This document shows, one piece after another, positions 6,144 to 13,930 of a stretch of DNA of 16,287 nt. Every line of letters starts with the position of its first letter. Positions within the stretch are counted from its first letter, which is position 1. The notes beneath the pieces were generated by a model, which was given only the letters and a program-made list of their open reading frames with translations, was not told the origin of the DNA and made no database searches. The DNA is taken from contig PKXB01000044.1 in the NCBI GenBank assembly GCA_003133345.1, positions 18,215 to 34,501 of the forward strand. Direction: 5' to 3'. Source of the DNA: Hyphomicrobiales bacterium. GTDB lineage: Bacteria > Pseudomonadota > Alphaproteobacteria > Rhizobiales > Xanthobacteraceae. The position numbers and the translations under genes were made by a program.

Positions 6144-8405
6144 GCGCCGACCGCCGCCGCTACGTCTCGACCGACCGCCGCGTGCGCGAGGACCGCCGCT
6201 TCGTGGTCGGCAAGGGGCAATTCGTCGCCGATATCGATCTGCCCCATATGCGCCACGTCGCGCTGGTGACCTGCCCCTACCCGGCGGCGCGCATCAAGAC
6301 AATCGACAAGAGCGCGGCGCTGGCCATGCCGGGCGTGCATTACGTGCTGGATGGGCACGAATTGGCGGAGGCCACGCTGCCGCTGATGACCGGGCTCGAC
6401 ACGCCGAACGTGCCGCGCAGGCCGCTGGCGACCGATGTGGCGCGCTATGCCGGCGAATGGGTCGCGGCCGTGGTCGCCGATACCCGCACTTGCCGAAGAC
6501 GCGGCGGAGAAAGTCAGAATCACCTACGAGAAGCTGCCCTTCGTGCTCGACGCCGAACAGGCGATTCAAGCCGGTGCCGTGCTGGTGCACCAGGCGCACG
6601 GCTCCAACGTGCTGCTCGACAAGACCTTCGTCTGGGGCGAGGTCGAGCAGGATTTCAAGGACAGCCCGCGCCATCTCTCGCTGCGAGTGAAATGGGGCCG
6701 CAGCGCCACGGTGCGCGTGCATCACGACGTGGACGTGGGCGGCAGCTACGGCGTCAAGCGCGGCATCAAGCATACCGTGCTCTGCGGCTATCTCACGCGC
6801 CGGCTCGGCTTTCCGGTGCGGCTGATCGAGGACCGGTTGGAGAACATGCGCGGCGGCGACGCCCATGGGCCGGAGCGGCTGTTCGACGTTGACGTCGCCT
6901 TCGACGACACTGGCATTGTGCGCTCGATGAAGATGCGCGCGCTGGAGAATGTCGGCGCCTATGCCGGGCGCTCGCCGTTCCAGCTCGGCAAGCCGATCGG
7001 CGCTATCGTCGGGCCGTACAAAATCAAAAGCGTGCAGTACCGCGCCATGGCGGTGGTCACTAACAAGACCACGCAGGAGGCGGTGCGCGGCTTCGGCCAG
7101 GGCCCGACCAATCTGGCGCTCGAGCGCACCATAGACGAGGTAGCGAACGCGCTCGGCCTCGACCGGCTGGAAATTCGCCGGCGCAACATGATCCGGCGCG
7201 AGGAGTTCCCCTACACCATCCCGAGCGGCACCACCTACGACAGCGGCGACTATCACACCGTGATCGACAAGGTGCTGGCCAATACCAGCTACGAAGAGCT
7301 GAAGAAGGAGCGCGACCGCTTGCGCGCCGACGGCAAGCTCGCCGGCATCGGCATCGCCGCCTGCCTGGAACCATCCGGCGGCAACGCCACCTTCGAGGCG
7401 CTGCTCAATCCGGCCATCACCACCTCCACCTTCATGGATTCCTGCCGCATCAATGTGGACGGCTTGGGCACCATCACCGCCAGCATGCACACCACCTCCT
7501 CCGGCCAGGGTCACGAAACGCTGCTCGGCACCGTGATCGGCGAGGTGTTGCAGGTCGATCCCGATAGCATTCGCGTGACGCGGCCGGATTCACTCAATTC
7601 ATTGCCGAGCGGCACGCCGGTCGGCAGCCGCATGGCGATCATGCTGGGCGGTGCTGCGTTCCATGCGGCGCACAAGCTCAAGGCCAAATTGACCGCGATC
7701 GGCGCGCATGACCTCGGCATTCCGCCCGAGCGCGCGGTGTATAAAGACGGCACCGTGAGCGAGCGCGACGCGCCGCAAAACAAACGCGCATGGGGCGACC
7801 TGGTGCAGATCGCCTTCCGCAATTATCACCGCATGCCGGACGGGCTCGAGCCGGGCCTGGCGGTGAGCCACGTGATGCAGGTGCCGACCGGCGGCACGCT
7901 GCCGACGGCGGACGGGCGCGTGCAGATGTATCCCTGCTTCTCGTTCGAGTTTCATTTGGTCCTGCTCGCAATCGATCCCGATCTCGGCACGCCGGAAATC
8001 CTGCGCTACCGGGTCGGGCACGATTGCGGCACCGTGATCAATCCGAAGATCGTGCGCGGCATGACCATGGGCGGCATCGCGCACGGCATCGGCGCGGCGC
8101 TGTATGAGGAATTCGCCTATGACGGCGAGGGCCAATTGATGGCGCAGAGCTTCATGGATTATCTGCTGCCGTCCTCGCGCGAGGTGCCGGCGGTCGAGAT
8201 CATCCAACACGTCACGCCGTCGCCCAACACGGTGCTTGGACAAAAGGGCTCGGGCGAATCCGGCTATCTGGGCGCACCCGCCGCCGTGGCCAATGCGGTC
8301 AACGACGCGCTCAAGCCGCTCGGCGTTTCCATCAACACGTTGCCGCTGAAACTGTCGAAGCTGGGCGATTTGATCGCCGAGGCGCGCGCCAAAAAGGGAA
8401 ACTGA
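6140..8405 (+). pseudogene. Molybdopterin-binding catalytic subunit of xanthine dehydrogenase-family hydroxylase (CoxL-like), frameshifted and internally shortened
   Basis: The first about 115 codons (ATG 6140, GGAG at 6127-6130) and the rest, to TGA at 8403-8405, are in different frames. The join lies at 6480-6492, where V-V-A-D-T-R runs into A-L-A-E-D-A-A-E after a net +1 shift (one added or two lost bases). Catalytic-subunit landmarks remain: D-V-G-G-S-Y-G (6732), V-R-G-F-G-Q (7080) in the position of the CO dehydrogenase active-site loop, G-Q-G-H-E-T (about 7503), and K-G-S-G-E-S-G with the catalytic Glu at 8256. The AYRCSFR loop of true aerobic CO dehydrogenase is absent, so the substrate is not CO. 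About 40 residues expected before D-V-G-G-S-Y-G also seem missing near 6711. Total is about 755 codons against about 790 usually. As read, no active enzyme would be made. Confidence 0.85.
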
Positions 8406-9383
8406 ATGATTGTCGATTGCCACGCGCATCTGGTGCCGCCTGAATTGCTGGCCGCGATTCGCAAGGATGCCGCGAAGTTTCCCAATGTGCGGCTGATCGA
8501 GGATGGCTGCAGCCTGGCGCTGGCCTTCGCCGGCGGCAAGCCGACGCGGCCGGTGTCCAAGCCGCTGTCGGACATCGCGGGCCGCGTGGCCTGGATGGCC
8601 AATCAGGGCATCGATCGCCAAGTCGTCGGCGGCTGGGTCGACATGTTCGGCTATGAACTGCCGGGCGCCGAAAGCGAAGCCTGGAGCCGGCTCGCCAACG
8701 ACGCATTGCTGGCCGCGGCCAAAACCGAGCCGCGTTTCGTGCCGCTGGCGACCGTGTCGCTGGGCGATGGCGCGCGCGCCGCCGGCGTACTGAAGGCGGC
8801 GATAGCGGCGGGTTTTCCCGGCGCCATGATCGGCACGCTGCCGCGCGGGGTCGGCAGCACGCTCGATCATGCCGATCTCGATCCGTTCTGGCAGGCGGCG
8901 GACGAGACCGGCGCGCTGATCCACATCCATCCGAGTTTCGATGCCGGCGACGTGCGGGTGAACGATTTCGGTCTCGCCAATGGGCTTGGCCGCATCACCG
9001 ACGCGGCGGTGGCGCTGGCGCGGCTGATCAGCGCCGGCCATGTTGCGCGCTACAAAAACGCGAAATTCTTCGCGCCGATGGGTGCCGCGGCGCTGCCCTT
9101 TGTGCTCGGCCGCCTCAAGCGCAATCACGCGATCACGCCCGGCATCGGCGACCCAGTTGCCGCGCTTGGCGCTATCTACACCGACACCATCCTGCACGAC
9201 GCGCGCGTGCTCAAATTCGTGATCGAAATGATGGGAACCGAGCGCCTGATGATGGGTTCCGACATGCCGTTCCCGATCGGCGATAGCGAGCCGATGAAGA
9301 TCGTCGCCGAGGCCGGCCTGTCGCCGGCACAGACGGCGTCGATCAACGGCGCCTTGGCGGCGAGGCTGTTCAAGATTTCATGA
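8406..9383 (+). CDS. Amidohydrolase-2 family protein, ACMSD-like (decarboxylase or hydrolase)
   Basis: A 325-residue TIM-barrel protein resembling 2-amino-3-carboxymuconate-6-semialdehyde decarboxylase and related non-oxidative decarboxylases. Expected metal ligands are present: H6 and H8 (D-C-H-A-H), H175 (H-I-H-P) and D286 (G-S-D-M-P-F). The strand that normally reads S-H-G-G-G-x-L-P-F-x-x-G-R reads A-P-M-G-A-A-A-L-P-F-V-L-G-R, so the catalytic His is replaced by Met225. ATG at 8406 follows the previous stop with no gap, implying coupled translation with the Mo hydroxylase. It probably acts on a ring or ring-opened product. The His change makes classical ACMSD chemistry doubtful. Confidence 0.86.
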   Translation: MIVDCHAHLVPPELLAAIRKDAAKFPNVRLIEDGCSLALAFAGGKPTRPVSKPLSDIAGRVAWMANQGIDRQVVGGWVDMFGYELPGAESEAWSRLANDALLAAAKTEPRFVPLATVSLGDGARAAGVLKAAIAAGFPGAMIGTLPRGVGSTLDHADLDPFWQAADETGALIHIHPSFDAGDVRVNDFGLANGLGRITDAAVALARLISAGHVARYKNAKFFAPMGAAALPFVLGRLKRNHAITPGIGDPVAALGAIYTDTILHDARVLKFVIEMMGTERLMMGSDMPFPIGDSEPMKIVAEAGLSPAQTASINGALAARLFKIS

Positions 9384-9390
9384 GCAAACC

Positions 9391-9852
9391 ATGAAGCTCG
9401 ACATCGGCGGCGAGGAAACTTTCGAAGTTCCGATCGAGGCGCTGTGGAGCGCGCTCAACGATCCGGCAGTGCTCAAGAAGTGCATTCCCGGCTGCAAGGA
9501 TATGATCCCTGAAGGCGGCGACCGTTTCAAACTCATTCTCAATCTGAAGGTCGCCTCGGTCGGCGGCAGCTTCGAGGGCGAGATTTCGCTGGCGGACAAA
9601 CAGCCGCCGGCGCAATGCAACGTCGCCGTCTCCGGCTCCGGCACGCTCGGGCACGGTAGCGGCTCAGCGACCTTTGCGCTCAACGCCCAGAACGGCGGAA
9701 CCTCCATGCGCTATAGTGGCGAGGGCGAAATCGGCGGCCTGGTCGCCGGCGTCGGCCAGCGCATCCTGAAGGGCGTCGCGAAACACCTGGTCAAGCAGTT
9801 TTTCACCTCGCTGCGGCGCGAAGTTACCGCGGCATCGCCCGCGCCGCCATAA
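9391..9852 (+). CDS. CoxG-like SRPBCC-domain protein
   Basis: A 153-residue protein of the carbon monoxide dehydrogenase subunit G family (SRPBCC lipid/hydrophobe-binding fold). It shows the family opening (G-G-E-E-T-F-E-V-P then L-W-x-x-L-N-D-P-A-V-L-K-K-C-I-P-G-C) and the end pattern G-E-G-E-I-G-G-L-V-A-G-V-G-Q-R-I. It stops soon after that domain and lacks the longer C-terminal tail seen in CoxG of CO oxidisers. CoxG has been linked to membrane attachment of CO dehydrogenase, so this protein may dock or help assemble the Mo hydroxylase. It starts 7 bases after the amidohydrolase stop, with no good ribosome site, which suggests coupled translation. Confidence 0.9.
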   Translation: MKLDIGGEETFEVPIEALWSALNDPAVLKKCIPGCKDMIPEGGDRFKLILNLKVASVGGSFEGEISLADKQPPAQCNVAVSGSGTLGHGSGSATFALNAQNGGTSMRYSGEGEIGGLVAGVGQRILKGVAKHLVKQFFTSLRREVTAASPAPP

Positions 9853-9901
9853 CAAGAAACGACGCACAACAATCGAGACACTCGATGTTAGGGAGGATCA
9901 G

Positions 9902-10897
9902 ATGACAAGATTATCCGCACTGATGCGTGCCGCCGGCTGCGCCCTCGCGGCGCTCGCCTTGGTGGCGCTAAGCCCCGTTCCCGCCGCCTCACAAACATCG
10001 GCCAAGGTCACCATCGTGGTGTTCGGCTTTCCCTCGCTCGGCGCCTTCATGCCGCCGGTGATCAAGGCCAAGAAGATGGACGCCGCACACGGGCTCGACA
10101 TCGAATTCGTCGAGCGGCCGCCGGACGCCTATACGACGCAGTTCAATTCCGGCGAGTTCAAAGTCGGCGGCAGCGCCGCCGTCCTCACGGTCGGCCTGGC
10201 CGACGCGCGCGGCGTGAAAGTGAAGTACCTGTTCAACCTGTTCGACTTCTGGGGCACGGTCGTCACCTCGCGGCCGGAGATCAAGACGCTCAAGGACCTC
10301 GAAGGCAAGCAGCTCGCCGCCGCCGGTTCGACCACCAATTTCGTGATGTTCGAATTCTTCGCCAAGAAGATCGACGTGGACGTCTCCAAGGTGCAGGTGG
10401 TCAACACCGCGCCGCCCGGCCTGGTCGGCTATGCGCTGGCCGACCGCGCCGATGCGATCCAGCTTTGGGAGCCGGCCTATACCCTGCTGAAGACGAAAAA
10501 GCCCGACATTCGGATGATCGACACCGGCATCAACAAGACCTGGAAGAGCTTTGCCGGCGGCGAGCGCATTCCCTATCTCGGCGTCGCCGCCCATGACGAC
10601 TGGATCGCGGCCAACCAGGCATTGATCCCGAAGCTCTACGCGACCTACAAGGAGGCCGGCGAGTTCATCGCCAAAAATCCGGAGGAAGCGGCGGCGCTGA
10701 TCGCGCCGAAATCGACGCCGGAGGATCGCGCCGCGCTGGTGTCGCTGATCAAGGCCAACGACCGGCTCGGCATGAGCGTGGTGCCAGCGGGCGAGGTCGC
10801 CAAGCAGATTGATGCGGTCTATAAGGCCGGCGTCGACGTCGGCTATTTCAAGACGATGCCGTCGAACGACACGATCTACAGCAAGCCGATGAAATGA
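9902..10897 (+). CDS. ABC transporter substrate-binding protein, NitT/TauT (SsuA/NMT1-like) family
   Basis: A 331-residue periplasmic receptor. Residues 1-30 are a Sec signal peptide (basic start, long Ala/Leu core, cleavage near A-A-S-Q). No lipobox Cys is placed for a lipoprotein. The mature part follows the NMT1/SsuA/TauA two-lobe plan, with F-G-F-P-S-L-G-A-F-M-P, G-G-S-A-A-V-L-T-V-G-L-A-D-A-R-G, L-K-D-L-E-G-K-Q-L-A-A-A-G-S at the ligand-loop position, and D-A-I-Q-L-W-E-P-A-Y. An AGGGAGGA ribosome site lies at 9890-9897. The stop overlaps the permease start (ATGA). Members of this family carry sulfonates, nitrate, pyrimidines or aromatic acids. Here the ligand is probably the Mo hydroxylase substrate. 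Confidence 0.92.
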   Translation: MTRLSALMRAAGCALAALALVALSPVPAASQTSAKVTIVVFGFPSLGAFMPPVIKAKKMDAAHGLDIEFVERPPDAYTTQFNSGEFKVGGSAAVLTVGLADARGVKVKYLFNLFDFWGTVVTSRPEIKTLKDLEGKQLAAAGSTTNFVMFEFFAKKIDVDVSKVQVVNTAPPGLVGYALADRADAIQLWEPAYTLLKTKKPDIRMIDTGINKTWKSFAGGERIPYLGVAAHDDWIAANQALIPKLYATYKEAGEFIAKNPEEAAALIAPKSTPEDRAALVSLIKANDRLGMSVVPAGEVAKQIDAVYKAGVDVGYFKTMPSNDTIYSKPMK

Positions 10898-11664
10898 CGA
10901 ACTCGCGCACCATGCGCGTCCTGCAAGCCGTCGCCGGCATGGTCGTGCTGGCGGCGGGCTGGCAGATTTTGTCTTACGTTTTTTCGCACTATCTGTTCCC
11001 GCCGGTGCCTGAGATCATTTCACGCACCATCGAGGTGCTGATCACCGGCTCGCTCTTGGTGGACGTGCTGCTCACCGCCGGACGCATCTTCGGCGGCCTG
11101 TTCGGCGCCTTCATCCTGGGTAGCATTCTGGCGCTGGTGATCGGACAGTCGAAGACGGCGGAGAATTTCATCGCGCCGGTGCTCACGTTTTTCCAAGGCA
11201 TTCCGGCGCTGTCCTGGGTGGTATTCGCCATCATCTGGTTTCACGGCATCGAATTTCGCGTGCTGTTCATCATGGTGATGACCACCCTGCCCGCCTTCAC
11301 CTTCCAGATTCTCGACGCCTTCCGCTCGATGTCGAAGGACCTGTTCGAGATGACCATGGCGTTTCGCCCTTCCCGCTGGACGCTGTTCCGCTTCCTGATC
11401 GTGCCGACCATCGTGCCGGGCATTCTCACCGCGTGGAAGGTTAACCTCGGCAATGCCGCGCGCGTGGTGGTGGTGGCCGAATTGGTGGGCGCCACCGGCG
11501 GCGTCGGCTACCAATTGCTGCGCCAGCAGCAATTGTTCGACATGGCCGGCGCCATGGCCTGGACCTTGCAGCTGGTGCTGTTCGTGCTGGTGGTGCAGCA
11601 GACTATCAACGCGATCGAAAATTGGGCGCTGCGCTATCGCGCGGTGTCCGAGCGGGCCATGTAG
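10894..11664 (+). CDS. ABC transporter permease, NitT/TauT (SsuC/TauC-like) family
   Basis: A 256-residue inner-membrane protein with about six hydrophobic segments. These include an N-terminal helix at about 10-30 and one around V-L-T-F-F-Q-G-I-P-A-L-S-W-V-V-F. The cytoplasmic EAA loop that contacts the ATPase is visible as P-S-R-W-T-L-F-R-F-L-I-V-P-T-I-V-P-G-I, although the usual leading E-A-A-x-x-x-G is altered to M-T-M-A-F-R. It overlaps the receptor gene by 4 bases and lies 3 bases before the ATPase gene, so the three genes form a standard import cassette. Confidence 0.93.
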   Translation: MTNSRTMRVLQAVAGMVVLAAGWQILSYVFSHYLFPPVPEIISRTIEVLITGSLLVDVLLTAGRIFGGLFGAFILGSILALVIGQSKTAENFIAPVLTFFQGIPALSWVVFAIIWFHGIEFRVLFIMVMTTLPAFTFQILDAFRSMSKDLFEMTMAFRPSRWTLFRFLIVPTIVPGILTAWKVNLGNAARVVVVAELVGATGGVGYQLLRQQQLFDMAGAMAWTLQLVLFVLVVQQTINAIENWALRYRAVSERAM

Positions 11665-11667
11665 ATC

Positions 11668-12441
11668 ATGGCCAGCGCCGATCCGGTCATTCGCTTCCGG
11701 GATGTGAGCAAGAGCTTCCGCCGCCCGGACGGGCGCGGCGACTTTGTCGCGGTCGACAAGTTGTCGTTCGAGATCGGCAAGGGCGAGATCGTCGCCGTGC
11801 TGGGCAAGACCGGCTGCGGCAAGTCGACCATGTTCAATATCGTCGCCGGGCTGATCGAGCCGAGCTCCGGCGAAGCCAGGGTCATCGGCCACGACCCATT
11901 CCGCGAGTTCGCATTTTTCCGCGGCAAGATCGGCATCGTATTCCAGAACGACCGACTGATGCCGTGGCGCTCGGCACTCGACAATGTGCGGCTCGGCTTG
12001 CAGATCCTCGATACCGATGCCGGCCACGCCAACGAGAGCGCGCGCCAGTGGCTCATGCGGCTCGGCCTGTCCGGCCACGAAAACGATTATCCGCACGCGC
12101 TCTCGGGCGGCATGCGCCAGCGCGTCTCGATCGCGCGCGCCTTCGCGGTCGATCCGGAGATTTTGCTGTGCGACGAGCCGTTTTCTTCCTTGGATGAAAT
12201 GACCGCGCGCGACCTGCGCGCCGAATTCGTGCGCCTGGTGCGGCTGAACAACAAGACCGCGGTGTTCATCACCCACCAGATCAACGAGGCGATGGAGATC
12301 GGCGACCGCGTGCTAGTGTTCCACCACCCGGCGCGTATCGCCTATGAGACGCGTCTGGACGCCAGCACCAGCGAGGAAAAGCGGCGTACGATGCACGACG
12401 ACATCATGCGCGTGCTGTCGGTCGAGCAGGCGCCGACGTAA
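11668..12441 (+). CDS. ABC transporter ATP-binding protein, NitT/TauT (SsuB/TauB-like) family
   Basis: A 257-residue ATPase that powers the importer. All nucleotide-binding motifs are present: Walker A G-K-T-G-C-G-K-S-T at 46-54, Q-loop F-Q-N-D-R-L-M-P-W-R near 92-101, signature L-S-G-G-M-R-Q at 145-151, Walker B L-L-C-D-E-P with D169 and E170, D-loop S-L-D, and H-loop His203. The N-D-R-L-M-P-W after the Q-loop is usual for this subfamily. The ATG at 11668 sits 3 bases after the permease stop. The last gene of the operon, a Bug receptor, follows after 65 bases. Confidence 0.94.
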   Translation: MASADPVIRFRDVSKSFRRPDGRGDFVAVDKLSFEIGKGEIVAVLGKTGCGKSTMFNIVAGLIEPSSGEARVIGHDPFREFAFFRGKIGIVFQNDRLMPWRSALDNVRLGLQILDTDAGHANESARQWLMRLGLSGHENDYPHALSGGMRQRVSIARAFAVDPEILLCDEPFSSLDEMTARDLRAEFVRLVRLNNKTAVFITHQINEAMEIGDRVLVFHHPARIAYETRLDASTSEEKRRTMHDDIMRVLSVEQAPT

Positions 12442-12506
12442 CGCCTGCCCTTGCGGCCGGACAGAGCCGATGTCACCCTGCGGCGTTCAAACCGGCGGGG
12501 GAAGCG

Positions 12507-13478
12507 ATGAAGGTCGTCTTTCAGGTTTTTGCTGCGCTGACCATACTGCTGACCGCGAACCCTGTTGCCACGCAAACGGGTTACCCGAACAGGCAGGTGC
12601 GCATCATCGTCGGATTCACGCCGGGCACGGCGCCGGACGTTGCAGCGCGCCTGCTCGCCGCCAAGTTTTCGGACAGCTGTGGCGGGCCGGTGACGGTCGA
12701 GGACATCACCGGCGCCGGCAGCAACATCGCCACCGATCGAGTCGCCAAATCGACACCGGACGGCTACACCTTGCTGATGGGCGGAAATCCATCGCTCGTC
12801 ATCAATCCCAGCCTGTATGACAAGCTGCCGTTCGATCCGATTAAGGACTTCGCGCCGATCTCGCAGGTATTCGTTGCGGCGAATCTGCTGGTGGTTCATC
12901 CCCACGTGCCGGCCAAGACCTTGCCGGAGCTGGTCGCACTGGCGCGTGCGCAACCGGGCAAGCTCACCTACGGCCATGCCGGCATCGGCACGTCGCAGCA
13001 TCTCGCCGGCGAGCTGTTCAAATACATGGCGCACATCGACGTGACGCCGGTGGCCTATCGCGGCTCGACCGCCGTGCTGCCGGACATACTCGCCGGCCGC
13101 CTGACGATGTTCTTCGGCAATATCGTGAACGTGCTGCCGCAGGTGCGCGAGGGAAAATTGCGCGCCTTTGCCATCACCTCGCTCAAGCGCTCGGCGCTCG
13201 CGCCCGATCTACCGACCATGGCCGAGTCCGGATTTCCCGGCTTCGAAGCCGTGCCGTGGTTCGGCTTGCTGGCGCCGGCCGGCACGCCGAAGGAAATCGT
13301 CGACAAGCTCAGCGCCGAATTGCGCAAGCTGGTCGACAGCGACGACGTGAAGCAGCGCATCCACTTCGAGGGCGGCGATCCACTGACCTCGACGCCGGTC
13401 GAGTACTCTGCCGACATCGACCAGGAAGAGACCAAGTGGAGCGCGCTCGTGCGCAAGCTCAATTTGAAGGTGGAATGA
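12507..13478 (+). CDS. Bug/TctC-family tripartite tricarboxylate transporter substrate-binding protein
   Basis: A 323-residue periplasmic receptor. Residues 1-24 are a signal peptide (M-K-V-V-F then a hydrophobic core, cleavage near A-T-Q-T). The Bug plan follows: Y-P-N-R-Q-V-R-I-I-V-G-F-T-P-G-T-A-P-D, then G-A-G-S-N-I-A-T-D-R-V-A-K-S-x-P-D-G-Y-T-L-L, G-x-S-Q-H-L-A-G-E-L-F, and the end W-F-G-L-L-A-P-A-G-T-P-K-E-I-V. Members bind carboxylates through two water-bridging loops. GGGGGAAG just before the ATG at 12507 is the ribosome site. No TctA/TctB genes are nearby, so it may be an orphan receptor using a distant transporter, or a sensor. Its last 20 bases overlap the 3' end of the convergent small gene. 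Confidence 0.93.
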   Translation: MKVVFQVFAALTILLTANPVATQTGYPNRQVRIIVGFTPGTAPDVAARLLAAKFSDSCGGPVTVEDITGAGSNIATDRVAKSTPDGYTLLMGGNPSLVINPSLYDKLPFDPIKDFAPISQVFVAANLLVVHPHVPAKTLPELVALARAQPGKLTYGHAGIGTSQHLAGELFKYMAHIDVTPVAYRGSTAVLPDILAGRLTMFFGNIVNVLPQVREGKLRAFAITSLKRSALAPDLPTMAESGFPGFEAVPWFGLLAPAGTPKEIVDKLSAELRKLVDSDDVKQRIHFEGGDPLTSTPVEYSADIDQEETKWSALVRKLNLKVE

Positions 13479-13695
13479 CCAGGCTTTCGCCGGTGGCATC
13501 CAGCGGGCCCTGCTGGATCACCTGAGCCGGGCTTTGCAACTGGCCGAAAGCGTATTGCTCCTCGCGCACCAGCACGATGAACGTCAGGATGAGCGCGCTC
13601 ACCACCATGGCGGCGTTGAACAGGAACTCGAAGACGATGCGCGCTGGCGAGTGTTTTTCGTCAGCGCGGCGTCGATGCGGCAAGGTTGTCGGCAA
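13459..13695 (-). CDS. Small single-helix membrane protein, unknown function
   Basis: A 78-residue frame that I do not recognise. Residues about 22-43 (F-E-F-L-F-N-A-A-M-V-V-S-A-L-I-L-T-F-I-V-L-V) are a convincing transmembrane helix, preceded by a basic, probably cytoplasmic N-terminus and followed by a polar tail of about 35 residues. Codons from the helix on have the G/C-rich third positions of real genes in this genome. The first codons do not. The start given is TTG at 13695, with GGAG about 8 bases upstream. An ATG at 13708 in another frame reads M-E-I-P-L-A-D-N-L-A-A-S-T-P-R before a stop, so the true N-terminus, or a frameshift, is unsettled. Confidence 0.55.
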   Translation of the reverse strand: MPTTLPHRRRADEKHSPARIVFEFLFNAAMVVSALILTFIVLVREEQYAFGQLQSPAQVIQQGPLDATGESLVIPPSN

Positions 13696-13872
13696 GGGGT
13701 ATCTCCATCAGTTTTCCCCGGTATTCAGAACCCGCAACGCAGTTCGCAACAAGACGTTCGACCTAAGTATGATCCGCGGTGGCTAACGAATCGTCACCGC
13801 GCCCGCCGGCGCGTCCGGCGTACCCGCATACGGGTGGCCCGATTTCATTTCGCCATTGAGAAAGCAAATACT

Positions 13873-13884
13873 GCGCCAATTTGA
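13873..13884 (+). repeat. Direct repeat GCGCCAATTTGA, copy 1
   Basis: A 12-base exact match to 13919-13930, 46 bases apart start to start. The hairpin at 13888-13913 lies between the copies. It could be half of a regulator binding site. Confidence 0.6.
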
Positions 13885-13887
13885 GAT

Positions 13888-13913
13888 TCGCACCCGATCC
13901 ACGGGGGGTGCGA
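13888..13913. repeat. Perfect 8-bp inverted repeat between the two direct repeats
   Basis: TCGCACCC (13888-13895) pairs with GGGTGCGA (13906-13913) around a 10-base loop. There is no T-run after it, so it is more likely an operator or RNA structure than a terminator. Confidence 0.55.
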
Positions 13914-13918
13914 CAAAA

Positions 13919-13930
13919 GCGCCAATTTGA
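13919..13930 (+). repeat. Direct repeat GCGCCAATTTGA, copy 2
   Basis: Exact second copy of the 12-mer at 13873. Its last bases (TTGA) overlap the proposed -35 element, so a protein bound here could block or help RNA polymerase. Confidence 0.6.

Noticed and set aside
4760..8405. Aerobic CO dehydrogenase operon
   Set aside because: The catalytic subunit lacks the AYRCSFR loop of form I CO dehydrogenase, and the neighbours (amidohydrolases, organic acid receptors) fit another substrate.
7599..9197. 532-codon minus-strand open frame opposite coxL-like and amidohydrolase genes
   Set aside because: Long only because stop codons are rare in GC-rich antisense frames. It is His/Arg/Asp-rich with no recognisable domain.
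13498..13518. ATCCAGC/GCTGGAT hairpin after the Bug gene as terminator
   Set aside because: There is no T-run, and it lies inside the codons of the convergent small gene, so it may be incidental.
13534..13884. Plus-strand 116-codon frame opposite the small membrane protein
   Set aside because: The antisense frame has a clear transmembrane helix and better third-base composition. This frame has none, nor a ribosome site.
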